A DNA stretch of 64,000 nucleotides from assembly GCA_021604405.1 (NCBI GenBank), contig BQJA01000004.1, positions 19,096 to 83,095 of the forward strand, read 5' to 3'. The stretch is from Nitrosomonas sp. (lineage in GTDB: Bacteria > Pseudomonadota > Gammaproteobacteria > Burkholderiales > Nitrosomonadaceae). The translations under genes and the position numbers were made by a program. Below the pieces are notes generated by a model. The model worked only from the letters and a program-made list of their open reading frames with translations. It had not been told where the DNA came from and did no database searches. Shown here one piece after another: positions 20,744-31,649 of this stretch (the stretch's first letter is position 1; each line of letters begins with the position of its first letter).

Positions 20744-21220
20744 GCGATGGCTGTTATTGCTGTTGGACAGGCTTCCTTGTTTCGTAGGTTTGAGGATCGA
20801 AAAGCCAGAATATGTTACGTTTGTCTGAGTACAATCTTTGTTATTCACATGCAGTAAGTAGATAAGCGCTGATATCTGAAACACCGAAATGTACCTGAAT
20901 CTTTCACTGTAACTCACCTGTCGCTTCTCTAACCGAAGTTTCCTCCAGACTTGCCTGGCTAATATGAAAGGTATGTTTTCTGTAACCCTATTATAATACG
21001 TTTTTTTACTCATTATCAGTCAGTTGGCGAAGGTCTAGCTGGCTCATTCTATATTACAGCGATGCAACTTGAATATCTGTTAGCAACTTGAATGCCTTGT
21101 CATCACCTGTAACAGGATTACAATGGGAGATGCTTATCTTGGCGCCAATTAACAATATTAGCGCATGAAAATCCGTCAGGTGTTTTTTATTTTTTAGCGA
21201 GTCGTTTTGAATTTATATTT

Positions 21221-22681
21221 ATGTTGCGAAAGTTATTAAAACATGGGCTGTTATTTCTTCTGTATGGAGCTGTCTGCAGCGCTGCAATGGCTCTATATTT
21301 ATTTATTGATCATTTACAAAACCGGCCAGATTTGCAGCCATGGCATTTAGCGACGTTGGATGACGACTATATTGCGGCAAAGAATGAAAAAATTACCAGT
21401 ATTGCTGATTATTTGAAGTTGGAAGATAAACTGTTCGGGCAACTGCAAAATCAGGTTTATAACCAGATTGAACCGGAACGTCGCCGTATGCTCAATCGAT
21501 ATAGCCGCGACAGCCTGGCAGACCCGGGCAAATTCGATCGCAACTGGAATAGAACGTTTGAATTAGAAGCGGCCAATCCACGTGGCGGTGTATTATTGAT
21601 TCACGGCTTGTCCGACTCTCCTTACAGCATGCGGGGCATGGGGGAAATTTTCCATGCAATGGGTTTCTGGGTGGTAGGCATCAGATTGCCGGGTCATGGA
21701 ACGGCGCCATCCGGATTGTTAAATGTAACATGGCAGGATTTTGCCGCTGTGACCGATTTTGCTGCCAATCACGTAAAACAGCAGATCGGTGAGGAAAAAC
21801 CGTTTTACATCGCTGGGTATTCCACGGGCGCTGCGCTGGCTGTGGAATATTCGTTGCGCATCCTGGCAGGCAGTGATGATCCCATGCCTGATGGGTTAAT
21901 TTTGCTCGCGCCTGCTATTGGTGTTTCCCCGATTGCTGCACTGGCAGTTTGGCAAGAAAGGCTGTCAGCAATACCCGGGCTGAAAAAAACCGCCTGGGAG
22001 AGTATTCAACCGGAGTATGATCCTTTTAGGTATCGATCCTTTGCGGTCAATGCGGGTAATCAAATACATAAATTAACCACAGAAATTAACAGACTGGTCC
22101 GTAAACTGGATCAAGGTCAAGGAATAAAAGGCTTTCCTAAGGTATTAGCATTTCAATCCATTGTTGATGCGACGATTAGTACACCAGCATTAATCAGCGG
22201 GTTGTTTGATCATTTGGCTAATGAAGGACATGAGCTTGTTTTATTTGATATAAACCGCAACACTGAAGCTGAGCCGTTGCTGGTATCAAGTCCCGAAGCG
22301 ACAACGAAAGCATTGCTAAAAAATCGCTTTCTACCGTTTAAACTGACTTTAATTAGCAATACCTCAAATGAATCGAATAAGGTGTCAGAATATCAAAAAC
22401 AGGCAAATAGCGATTTGGTGACGAAAAAACCGCTGGCACTTAGCTGGCCCAAAAGTATTTTATCCTTGTCTCATGTTGCGCTGCCTTTTCCGCCAAATGA
22501 TGTGTTATATGGTGTACAGCGGAATCCTAAACACGCCGGTATTTATTTGGGACGGATCAACATAATGGGGGAGAGGGGGTTGCTGCTGATTTCCGCGGAT
22601 GAAGTGATTCGTTTGCGCTATAACCCTTTTTTCCCTTACTTGAAACACCGGATGGAAGCGTTTGTAACAAATAATAATTAG
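21221..22681 (+). CDS. Membrane-anchored alpha/beta hydrolase
   Basis: N-terminal TM; GVLLIHGLSDSPYSMRGMGEIF, GYSTGAALAVEY nucleophile elbow. Confidence 0.85.
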   Translation: MLRKLLKHGLLFLLYGAVCSAAMALYLFIDHLQNRPDLQPWHLATLDDDYIAAKNEKITSIADYLKLEDKLFGQLQNQVYNQIEPERRRMLNRYSRDSLADPGKFDRNWNRTFELEAANPRGGVLLIHGLSDSPYSMRGMGEIFHAMGFWVVGIRLPGHGTAPSGLLNVTWQDFAAVTDFAANHVKQQIGEEKPFYIAGYSTGAALAVEYSLRILAGSDDPMPDGLILLAPAIGVSPIAALAVWQERLSAIPGLKKTAWESIQPEYDPFRYRSFAVNAGNQIHKLTTEINRLVRKLDQGQGIKGFPKVLAFQSIVDATISTPALISGLFDHLANEGHELVLFDINRNTEAEPLLVSSPEATTKALLKNRFLPFKLTLISNTSNESNKVSEYQKQANSDLVTKKPLALSWPKSILSLSHVALPFPPNDVLYGVQRNPKHAGIYLGRINIMGERGLLLISADEVIRLRYNPFFPYLKHRMEAFVTNNN

Positions 22682-23174
22682 TCGGCCCCGAAGCATATCT
22701 CAGCCAGCTAAAAGGCGCGTTTATTTTTTTATACGCATCAATTGTGTTTTTAAGAATGGCGACTAGCTTACATTGAGTCGAAACGGGCTTGGCTTCGGTA
22801 ACAGTCCGCTTGTTTTTCAACAGCTTAGTATGCGCTGTAAATGCTGCCGAAGATTTTTATACCTGGGACGGTTTTTGAGATGACAGGCGGTTTGCCTGCA
22901 AATTTTGCGTTCATCTGAACGCAATCATATTACTGTCACGTTACTCTGCTAGCATTCTGGCAAGCCGGAATTGTTAATGCGGGTGGACTCGGCGGTGGGT
23001 GCGGCATCAATATGATGCATCAGCTGGCGCAACGCTCCGTTCTGGAATTAATACTGCTTGGCCTGTATTACTTGATCGGGACGTAGACGGGTATACCGTT
23101 GTGTTTGACAACCAAATCAACTTCCAGTATTTTTGCCGAATATAATTTTATATAATCAAGTCAAGGAATTTTAA

Positions 23175-23696
23175 ATGAAACGGACTCTGTTAATCGCGGC
23201 CATGGCTTTGATGGCTGTCAGTATTATGAGCTGTACCAATACTCCTATTACTGTCAGTTCTGATTATGATCAGGATTATGATTTTGCGAAATTGAAAACC
23301 TTTAAATTTCTTGATATCCCGCCTGAGTCCGGTATCAATGAGCTGGATGCCGGTCGTCTCAAGCGTGCTGTAGAAAAAGTAATGGGCGGTAAGGGGTATA
23401 CGGTTTCTGAACAAGCCGACTTCGGCGTTGCCATGCATTTTGGTGTTCAAGAGAAGACCCAGATTGATACGATCAGTTATGGCTATTATGGCTGGGGTCC
23501 TGGTGGCGCTCAGGTCTGGCAATACGATGAAGGTACGCTCGTGATTGATTTTATTGATATGGAAAAAAATCATTTGATTTGGCGCGGATCAGGTACAAAG
23601 ATTCTCTCTGACAATCCGAGTATCGAAGAAAAGACAAAAAATATTAATGAAGCGGTTACTAAAATTTTGAATGAGTTTCCTCCGACGACGAAGTAG
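23175..23696 (+). CDS. DUF4136-type lipoprotein
   Basis: Lipobox (SIMSC), SDYDQDYDFAKLKTFKF, GTLVIDFIDMEKNHLIWRGSG. Confidence 0.85.
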   Translation: MKRTLLIAAMALMAVSIMSCTNTPITVSSDYDQDYDFAKLKTFKFLDIPPESGINELDAGRLKRAVEKVMGGKGYTVSEQADFGVAMHFGVQEKTQIDTISYGYYGWGPGGAQVWQYDEGTLVIDFIDMEKNHLIWRGSGTKILSDNPSIEEKTKNINEAVTKILNEFPPTTK

Positions 23697-24287
23697 AAAA
23701 TGGGTGCGGGACACCGCATTGGCAGGAGAAAGGGGAAGGGATGGTATTTTTTCGTGATTTTAGGCGATAAATCTGTTACCTTCTCATTCCCAATCTTGAA
23801 TTAAAGGCTGTGTATAACCGTTCGGCGTTTTTTTAACGGTATATTCAGTTTCACCCTTGTCTTGCTGTTTTTTTTGGCACTGCGCTATTTCCGTTGAGCC
23901 TTCGATTCTCCCAGCGCAAAGGATACCGTACCATTTATCGGCCATTCCGATAATCCGGATAGCAGTATTATTGCACGTGCGTACGTTACGGCCTGATGAA
24001 GCGCTGCACCGGTACGACGTTCCCGCAAAAGTTATATTTCATCCCGGTATGCAACCAAAATCAATAACTTTTTATCGGTTCGTGTCCAGCAATTTTTTTT
24101 CTGCTGCAACTATTTTACTCGCTGCCTATAATTAGCATTTTTTTATCTTTTTCTTTATATGCAAGGTATCTTTGTCATGAGATAAGCGCAAAGTGGTTTG
24201 AGAGAAGGAATTGGAAGAGATAATTTTATTAATATCTCTCCTGGGTTTAATGCGGTAAAGATAATGCCTTAGAGGAGGTCGATATAC

Positions 24288-25073
24288 ATGAAATTCAAGC
24301 TGTTTGTTGTGTTGCTGATGATTCTTCTTTTTTCAGCCTGCGCAACGACGCCGACAGGCCGCAGTCAGTTGGTGTTTATGCCAGATGATGAAGTGAATGC
24401 AATGGGATTGCAGGCATTTGATAATTTAAAAAAAGAAAAACCGATGAGTGACAACGTCGAGGTCGTTCAATTCGTGCAATGTATTTCAGATGCCATTACA
24501 CGTGAAGTTGGCGGAGAATGGGAGGTCGCGGTATTTAAGGATGCTTCATTGAATGCTTTTGCATTGCCCGGCGGGAAGATCGGCATGCATACTGGATTGG
24601 TCGGTCTGGTGGATAATCAGGATCAATTGGCAACAGTGATCGGTCATGAAGTGGCCCATGTACTCGCCAAGCATAGTAACGAACGCATGTCGCAGGAACT
24701 GGGCACGCAGGTGGGAATATCACTGATTTCAGCAGTTGCCGCGCCGCAGACGGCATTGGGACAGACGGCAGTCAGTTTGCTGGGGATAGGCGCGGAATAT
24801 GGAGTTATCATGCCGTATAGCAGATTGCACGAAAGTGAGGCGGATATAATTGGCCTGGATCTGATGGCTGAAGCAGGTTTTAACCCGATTGAAAGTGTCA
24901 CATTATGGCGCAAAATGGCGCAGGCCAGTCAAGGCGCGCAGCCAGCAGAATTCCTGTCGACACATCCGTCCCACGCAACGCGCATTGAAGATCTGCAGGC
25001 ACATATGCCAACAGCATTGAAGTTGCAGCAACAGGCAAATGCCAGCGGGAAGAAGCCGCGTTGTGTGAAGTAA
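24288..25073 (+). CDS. M48 family metalloprotease (LoiP/YggG-like lipoprotein)
   Basis: FSAC lipobox; VIGHEVAHVLAKHSNERMSQ (HExxH), SRLHESEADIIGLDLMAEAGF. Confidence 0.93.
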   Translation: MKFKLFVVLLMILLFSACATTPTGRSQLVFMPDDEVNAMGLQAFDNLKKEKPMSDNVEVVQFVQCISDAITREVGGEWEVAVFKDASLNAFALPGGKIGMHTGLVGLVDNQDQLATVIGHEVAHVLAKHSNERMSQELGTQVGISLISAVAAPQTALGQTAVSLLGIGAEYGVIMPYSRLHESEADIIGLDLMAEAGFNPIESVTLWRKMAQASQGAQPAEFLSTHPSHATRIEDLQAHMPTALKLQQQANASGKKPRCVK

Positions 25074-25180
25074 TGTAGAAACCGGTGAAACAGGGTTTAG
25101 CAAAATCTAATTTTGCAGGTCCAATAAAAGTGAGCCACTGTTAGATAGTAGATAAACCCTGAGATAGTTTTCGTCTACGA

Positions 25181-26179
25181 TTAAGGTTGAAATAGCACTC
25201 TGATCGGTTTTGGATTGATACTGAACTCAAGCGTGTTTTCTGCTTTGATGTCGCGGTTACGAAAATAATCGCCATCAACTTGTAAGGGGTAGTCCAGATC
25301 ATGCAGTGTAAGAGAAATATTTGCGCCCGTGAAATATTGCAATGGAAGGTTTGCCGGTTTGTGTTGTAGAATTTTCACGGCCTTGATCAATTCGTGCTTT
25401 CTTTGCGAGCCGGGTAAAAAACCAACAACAAGTTTATCGGTTGTTGGGCTGGCGTCAGGGACCAGCATTAAATTCTTTGCATAAGCTGAACTGTTGGCTA
25501 CAATCACGTAACCTGATTCGCGATTGACTGTTACCCGGCCGTCAACGGTAATGGTGACGGTTGGGTGATGCAGTGAAAATAAAGCGGTTGTTCCTTGCCA
25601 CGCATAAATGGTGTCATTAAGTGGTCCTGTTCGTTTGCCAATTCGTTTGACTGTCAGTGAATCAAGGCCCATGGATGCCATAATAAAAAAAGGTTTTTTC
25701 CCTTGGATTCCATTGCCGCTGATCAGGCCAAAGTATTGTTCCTGACATTTCCCGAAAGTAATGGCCCGAAGCAAATCATCGATATTTGCGCTCATATTAT
25801 AAGAACGTGCAATAAGCGATTCATTGCCGCCGGGAACAACATAAAGTGGCGTTTGTGCTCTGCTCAGCGCGCGCAGTAATTTTCTTACCGTGCCGTCTCC
25901 ACCGACGACGACGACCAGATCACTTTCAACAATATCGGTTGCCATGCGTCGATATCGCCGCATTTTTTTTTCTGATTCACTCACTATGACGGTTATTCCA
26001 TGACTGGTAAGCGTTTTCTCAAAATCAACCGCCCGAGAAATTGAATTTCCAGCACTAGATATCGGATTGAATATAACCAATACTTGCTTCGGTGCGGGTA
26101 GTTCAATTAACACTCTGTTTTGTTGAGATAAATTATCGCTGTTCACTTTAGAGGAAAATATTGTATTGTTTGCTAACAT
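25181..26179 (-). CDS. Diacylglycerol kinase catalytic-domain lipid kinase (YegS/DagK-like)
   Basis: VLVIFNPISSAGNS, VVVVGGDGTVRKLLRAL, VVPGGNESLIARS. Confidence 0.88.
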   Translation of the reverse strand: MLANNTIFSSKVNSDNLSQQNRVLIELPAPKQVLVIFNPISSAGNSISRAVDFEKTLTSHGITVIVSESEKKMRRYRRMATDIVESDLVVVVGGDGTVRKLLRALSRAQTPLYVVPGGNESLIARSYNMSANIDDLLRAITFGKCQEQYFGLISGNGIQGKKPFFIMASMGLDSLTVKRIGKRTGPLNDTIYAWQGTTALFSLHHPTVTITVDGRVTVNRESGYVIVANSSAYAKNLMLVPDASPTTDKLVVGFLPGSQRKHELIKAVKILQHKPANLPLQYFTGANISLTLHDLDYPLQVDGDYFRNRDIKAENTLEFSINPKPIRVLFQP

Positions 26180-26341
26180 TTTTAGTCAGTGCTGATGGAA
26201 CGCAGGTAAAGGGGCATAGATAACGATTTGAATCCTGCAGCAGTCGGCTGGTGCAACCATTTAGACATTGTCGTGATTTTTCTGAAGCCGAATTTCCAGG
26301 ATTTTTATGCGTAGAATTGTAAGTAATGCGTTATTTTGAAT

Positions 26342-27385
26342 CTATGGTAAGTCGACCGGCAGAACCTTGACTTCCGCCCAGATTTTATCGAGCCAAGCCG
26401 GGTCAATTGCTGGCAAACCATCCGCTATCCACTTCACGAGATACCTGGCAATGTTGGGGTAAGTGATACGGACTGCTTTCGTTTCATGCAGCCAATGTTC
26501 GATAGCGACAGGGTCCATATTGTGCATCGTGTGACCATACCCCAGTTCTTTGAGCGCCAGTGCGTTGGAAACTTGCTCCATCTGCGCATGCAGCGGTTTA
26601 GCCAGAATTTTTTTTCCTAACTGGAGTGATTCGCTGGCCAGTTCAAAACCGGCGTTACTGATGATACCAGCGCAATTATATAAGTCCTGTTGGAAGCCTT
26701 GACGGGACAGCGGATGGCAATGAATATGCGCATATGGAGACGGCACAACCTCCGGTGAATAAACAAAAAACTCAAAATCTTTAAACGGTGCTAAAAGCGT
26801 GATGATGTCATGTTGATTTTCAAAAGGTAAATAGACAACGATTTTATTAATTTGCACAGCCTGAGGAATGGCTGGCGTTTCGATAATCGGCGGCAAAATC
26901 GGTTGGTTGAAATGATGCCAGTGTAAGCCAATACCCACATCGGCCGGTGCGAAATTCTTCATAACAAGTTCGGCCAATGGATCACTGCCAGCTCGGGGTA
27001 TATCATGAAAAAATGCATATTGATGACCAATGCCAATTACCTTTTTGTTTTGCCGGCGTGACGCCCATGCGGATACCGGTTCAAAATCACTGATCACGAT
27101 ATCGTAGCGGCTCAAGTCCAGTTGTTTAATGTCTCTCAGAAAACGTATTGGTTTAGCCTGGTAAGCGGATTTAATGTAGTTGACTTTGCCGTTTCTGGAC
27201 TTAAAAGTTAGTCCTTCGTTCCACAGATAGTGATTAAAAACCGCCATTTCAAAAAACTTTTCTTTTGGTCTGCCAGAAAAATGATAAGTAACGTCAAATC
27301 CTGCAGCCTGTAATTCCTTGGCCATCACTCGGCCGCGGGTGATATGACCATTGCCGGTACCTTGAATACCATAAAATATTTTCAT
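26342..27385 (-). CDS. Glycosyltransferase of the MJ1255/VC2487 type (GT-B, MurG-like)
   Basis: MKIFYGIQGTGNGHITRGRVMAKEL, DIVISDFEPVSAWASR, CAGIISNAGFELASESLQLGKKILAKPL. Confidence 0.85.
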   Translation of the reverse strand: MKIFYGIQGTGNGHITRGRVMAKELQAAGFDVTYHFSGRPKEKFFEMAVFNHYLWNEGLTFKSRNGKVNYIKSAYQAKPIRFLRDIKQLDLSRYDIVISDFEPVSAWASRRQNKKVIGIGHQYAFFHDIPRAGSDPLAELVMKNFAPADVGIGLHWHHFNQPILPPIIETPAIPQAVQINKIVVYLPFENQHDIITLLAPFKDFEFFVYSPEVVPSPYAHIHCHPLSRQGFQQDLYNCAGIISNAGFELASESLQLGKKILAKPLHAQMEQVSNALALKELGYGHTMHNMDPVAIEHWLHETKAVRITYPNIARYLVKWIADGLPAIDPAWLDKIWAEVKVLPVDLP

Positions 27386-27906
27386 TGCAGCACAACTCCT
27401 AAACTGATTAATGCTGCACTAATGCCCAAACTCATGCCCGCAACTATATCAGTCGGGAAATGAACGCCTAATGCCACACGTGAAAATCCAATCAGGCTTG
27501 CCCAGCAAAGTAATAACATAAAAATTGATGGATAAAAAAAGCTGCAAATTACAGCGATCATAAATGCTGCCGATGCATGACCGGATGGAAAACTGAATTG
27601 ATCAGATGGCTTGATCACACTTCGAAAGTCATCGAGTGCTGATTCCGGCCGGTTACGTTTGCAACCATTTTTCATTACAAAATAAATGGGGCGCTCGATT
27701 GCAAAACCCAATAAGATTGCCTGGAGGAAAGGACTGGTATAATTTTCTTGCCAATAGACCCAGACAGCTAAAAGCAGGTAGAGATAACCGTCGCCCGTCT
27801 TGGAAACATACCTGCTTACATTTGCTAGTACCGGATGTAATCGTGCGTTAAATAGCCGATTAAACATGATGATGTCGTACTGATGTATTTCATTCAGCAA
27901 CTTCAT
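27382..27906 (-). CDS. PAP2-family phosphatase
   Basis: KNGCKRNRPESAL, SFPSGHASAAFMIA, SRVALGVHFPTDIVAG, the three PAP2 signature segments. Confidence 0.93.
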   Translation of the reverse strand: MKLLNEIHQYDIIMFNRLFNARLHPVLANVSRYVSKTGDGYLYLLLAVWVYWQENYTSPFLQAILLGFAIERPIYFVMKNGCKRNRPESALDDFRSVIKPSDQFSFPSGHASAAFMIAVICSFFYPSIFMLLLCWASLIGFSRVALGVHFPTDIVAGMSLGISAALISLGVVLQ

Positions 27907-28327
27907 AATAATCCTTACCCTTCATCCATGAAACTCGGTGAGATTACCGGGTGTTTGTGACATCCTAATGACTGTTAAATGACCTTTGTGTGACACAGTC
28001 ATTCAGACCGCGCTCAGATGAAAGGGTCGTGCGTCCAGGGTTATTATTTTTGCTCGATATGACTGCTATTCCTGGATGGCTGCCAGGCAATACCGTTGGT
28101 GGCAAATCAACGTTGTTCGCCCGATCAGCTGAATCTCCTGTTGTGGTGCGTTTAGCAGCGGTATTTATTGGGTTTGTAGCATGCAAAAACTGCTTTAGGT
28201 AAGGCTTATGAAGAGGGGTGTGCAGGTTTTCTCGGGGTCGCAGGCATGGTAATCGCGGATTCCAGGCCTGGATGATCGGAGTGTATGTCAATGAGGGGTT
28301 ATCGATTCAATAATAAGCGGAATTTTG

Positions 28328-28350
28328 CGGCCCCTTTAAAAAAGGGGCCG
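28328..28350 (-). terminator. Candidate intrinsic terminator/hairpin cggcccctttaaaaaaggggccg
   Basis: 10-bp perfect stem immediately 3' of the minus-strand diheme gene. Confidence 0.6.
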
Positions 28351-28386
28351 TGCTGTCAAGCAGTCTATTAAATAACTTTCAGACTG

Positions 28387-29985
28387 TTACAGTGTCGCCA
28401 AGAAGGCGACTAGATCCGCTTTTTCTTGATCGGTGAGGCCAATGCTAAAGCGTTCGTCATAAAAATCAACGACTTCATTTAAATCTGACGCCGATCCATC
28501 ATGAAAATAGGGTGGACGAGATGAAACTGAACGTAATACTGGACCTTTGAAGCGTGCAATATCCTTCCATTTGCCAGTAATCAGCGCGCGGCCTGGGTCG
28601 GTTGTTTCAACTGTTTCGCCTGTCGTTGTATTGCGTAATGTATATAACGGCATATCCGGGGTGCGGCGTGACGCATCAGAGATGCCGATATCCACCGGCA
28701 ATGGAACTGAGTGATTGCCTGCATTGGGAATATTGTGGCAGGTCGTGCATGATCCGGCAATTTCTTCGACGCCTAACTCGTCATTTAAGCCGCTTACGCC
28801 ACTGATCATGATTTGCGCAGAATTAAACAAATCTTGTCCGCGCAATATCGCGGCACGGGCATTTTTCTGAGCATCGCCACTGTCGTCCTGTGCATAATCC
28901 GGGTTATGACGTTTCCAGGCATCGTAGAGCGTCATGGCAACCGGGTTAAAGCTTTCACGCGTATGGTAGTCGCCATCCACCGTATCGTTAATACCAAAAT
29001 AATACGGAACTTCCTCTAGTGCCTCTGGACCAGCTTTTGCTTCATTTTCTCTCAGGTCTCCTGCGTTATAGTCATATATCTGCGCCGTGAACAGACTTGT
29101 CTCAAATTCAACAATAGCTTGAAGTTCTTCCGCGGTTAATTCTCGCAACGCTTCGGCATGACCGAGTGTGGCGTTGTTAGCCTGGGTTTCCAAATCTATT
29201 GCTACAGGAGCGAAGCAGGTTGACGTTCCAAAAATGCAGTCGCTTGAACTTTCATCGTTTGTTGTCTCGCGCCCTTCCCACATGACCGCATTCAGAAACT
29301 TGAGGTTCGTGGTCGGTAATGGACGTCGGTATAATGAAAGCTCTGTTTCGCTGGCAAAGCCGTAGGGATCATCTGCTGCAACTAATTCAAATTCCGCGTC
29401 ATCTGGAATTCCCAAGCCAACGCGTATATTTGCTTTGTTCAGCAACATGCTGTAGGCATTGCGGCGGTCATCAACCGTTGCTACGTTCTCAATCGGAGAA
29501 TTGGCGCCATCAACCAGACGAAACAGCGGATGTAATCCGTCAGTTTCTTCAAAGCGCTGTTGCACACCTTCTGGTGTAATGGTCCACCCTTCTTCAGGTG
29601 CGTGGCATGTTTCGCAACTGCGGTCATTGTCACCCAGGCTTTTGAAGAATGGATTGTTTAAATCAATTGATCCGGTTGTGCTATAGGTCGCATCGATACC
29701 ATGCGCATTCTCTGACTCGAACATGTTTGGCATGTTATCAGGCTCACCGTGATTTTCATCTATATCATTGCTGGCGTGTCTGTTGTTATCTTCATCGTGT
29801 CTGTGTCCGCGTCGATGGGATTTGCCATGTTTCCTTTCTTTGAATTCACTATGGTGCCGTTCTTTTTCTCCGTCATGAGCGCGGTGACGAGATCCGTCAT
29901 GATCTTTGTCTGCAAGTACAGGTGCCGCTAAAATTGTAAGTAAAACTGATATCAGCCCTACTTTGATAATATTGTTAATACGCAA
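28387..29985 (-). CDS. Diheme cytochrome c peroxidase/MauG-family protein with His-rich N-terminus
   Basis: Signal peptide; two CxxCH motifs (SCETCHAPEEGW, SCTTCHNIPNAG); FKGPVLRSVSSRPPYFHDGSASDLNEVVDFYDERF; N-terminal HRAHDGEKERHHSEFKERKHGKSHRRGHRHDEDNNRH. Confidence 0.88.
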   Translation of the reverse strand: MRINNIIKVGLISVLLTILAAPVLADKDHDGSRHRAHDGEKERHHSEFKERKHGKSHRRGHRHDEDNNRHASNDIDENHGEPDNMPNMFESENAHGIDATYSTTGSIDLNNPFFKSLGDNDRSCETCHAPEEGWTITPEGVQQRFEETDGLHPLFRLVDGANSPIENVATVDDRRNAYSMLLNKANIRVGLGIPDDAEFELVAADDPYGFASETELSLYRRPLPTTNLKFLNAVMWEGRETTNDESSSDCIFGTSTCFAPVAIDLETQANNATLGHAEALRELTAEELQAIVEFETSLFTAQIYDYNAGDLRENEAKAGPEALEEVPYYFGINDTVDGDYHTRESFNPVAMTLYDAWKRHNPDYAQDDSGDAQKNARAAILRGQDLFNSAQIMISGVSGLNDELGVEEIAGSCTTCHNIPNAGNHSVPLPVDIGISDASRRTPDMPLYTLRNTTTGETVETTDPGRALITGKWKDIARFKGPVLRSVSSRPPYFHDGSASDLNEVVDFYDERFSIGLTDQEKADLVAFLATL

Positions 29986-30741
29986 AATATACTCCTGTTA
30001 TTATTGATATAAAATTGACAAGGTTTGGCTGCAGCATATAGATGTTTATGATTATATGTTGCATGGTAAAAAGTTTTAATTCGCTTGTCCCGTGATTTGC
30101 TACGCGACAATTTTTGCCAATTCTTTTGAAAATTACTGATGGCCGTTCATCAGCATATCGCTGCAGTAATGCTTTATATTTAATGAATGATTGCTGCAAC
30201 AAAAACATTCAAAAAGTATGAATTGTTCAGCAATATTCGTGCCAATAGTTGAATGCTGTGATTAATCAATATGTTGCATTTTTGTTGCGGAAAGGTTGAA
30301 GTGGCCTTTTGTCGTTTGCAAATAATGAATTGTCTGTATATGTTTGTAACGATCTGTTTTAATAGGATTATATTTGTCTCTGAAAAGTGACGGAAAAGAT
30401 TGGATTGCCCAGGTTGTCACGAAGCAAGAACGTATTTAAACACGCGTTTTATTTCGCTGAGCAATGATTGCTGGCATGATGATTTTCAACCGGCATTGAC
30501 GAGGTTTCAGTCAGGGATATGGCGGGAAGGGATTAGCATATCCGAAAAATTTATTGTTCAGCCAGTCACGAGATGAAAGATTGATGCCAATTTAATGGCT
30601 TCAAATATTACGGGAAGCCGTGGACGGCTTTTCTGCCGCCACGGACGGGCGTTCAGGTGGCTGATTTGAGCGATCTGTCTGGTGTTTTAATATGTAATGT
30701 GTAACTATCAGCGACTGTCATCCCGATTGTGATCCATTCAT

Positions 30742-31113
30742 CTACAAGCGACCGCTTTTTTTCAGACGTCGATTAACCATCCAGCGGTAAATTGACGACA
30801 ATAACGGACGAATGACAGGTAAACCGATCAGCCAGGCGAGTGGCTTAAGTTTCGGTACACGGGTCATTAGCAGAATATAAGCATCTAGTTCGGAATATAT
30901 ATGCTGGTTCTCATCGCGCACGTGAAGCTCGGTCATGGCTTTGCGTGGATCGATACCGATGTCGCGTAAATAAGTGTCTCGCCCTGTAATATCAAACCAG
31001 CACACATCCTGGCCGTCTTTCCCCGCCATTTCCTCATAGTTCTGCCGGTCTTTAATACAGCTTGGGCAAGCGCCATCATAGTAGACGGTGATTTTTTTCT
31101 TCGATAAACCCAT
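30742..31113 (-). CDS. DCC-family (DUF393) thiol-disulfide oxidoreductase-like protein
   Basis: VYYDGACPSCIKDRQNYE (DxxCxxC), LDAYILLMTRVPKLKPLAWLIGLP. Confidence 0.88.
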   Translation of the reverse strand: MGLSKKKITVYYDGACPSCIKDRQNYEEMAGKDGQDVCWFDITGRDTYLRDIGIDPRKAMTELHVRDENQHIYSELDAYILLMTRVPKLKPLAWLIGLPVIRPLLSSIYRWMVNRRLKKSGRL

Positions 31114-31214
31114 AACTCATGCCTCTTATGAAGAGAAACCTGTATTTGCTTGTTTCCTGGTTATTTCAATCCTCGACTGAATTCATTTGGAATTAGAAAG
31201 CTAATAAATAAATC

Positions 31215-31649
31215 TCAATCCCATCCAGACGATTCGTAGCCTCGGTCTCGGAGGCAGCTGTCAACAAAATTTTGAAATGTATAATTCGGTTCGTTACCAC
31301 GGATTAAGCTGCGAATTAGACCGATAGTTGCCCCGGCAGCTGCGCCGGCGGCAGAACCGCTGCCGGCAGAACCGCTAATCGCACCGGCTACCGCACCTCC
31401 TGCTGCACCCGCTCCAGCGCCTATTGCTGTGTTCTTTGCGATATTTTTTCCGGTATTTGAGGAAGATGTATATTGTTCTGCAATTTTCTGGCATTCAGCA
31501 ATGTCCTGGTCAGCTTGTACCTGCCCGACACTTTTCAGGTGAGCATTCGGATAGAGAACCGGCTTTGGGCTGGCGCAGCCAGTTAATTGAAAACACACTA
31601 CGATCACAATCAGCATGATTGTTGTGTGCAGTTTGTTTTCTTTTTTCAT
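31215..31649 (-). CDS. Glycine-zipper lipoprotein
   Basis: LTGCAS lipobox; AIGAGAGAAGGAVAGAISGSAGSGSAAGAAAGATIG; FVDSCLRDRGY. Confidence 0.85.
   Translation of the reverse strand: MKKENKLHTTIMLIVIVVCFQLTGCASPKPVLYPNAHLKSVGQVQADQDIAECQKIAEQYTSSSNTGKNIAKNTAIGAGAGAAGGAVAGAISGSAGSGSAAGAAAGATIGLIRSLIRGNEPNYTFQNFVDSCLRDRGYESSGWD

Noticed and set aside
20705-21013. 102-aa minus-strand ORF after the GDSL esterase
   Set aside because: Overlaps the esterase 3' end, no motif and no clear signal of coding.
22919-23086. Short open frame ...LAFWQAGIVNAGGLGGGCGINMMHQLAQRSVLELILLGLYYLIGT*
   Set aside because: Looks gene-like but has no start codon near its 5' end and no recognised family; may be a remnant.
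23857-24135. 92-aa ORF between the DUF4136 and M48 genes
   Set aside because: Composition atypical, other frames show equally short open pieces; possibly a decayed gene but not demonstrable.
27965-28291. 108-aa minus-strand ORF and 70-aa plus-strand ORF
   Set aside because: Mutually overlapping intergenic ORFs without motifs.
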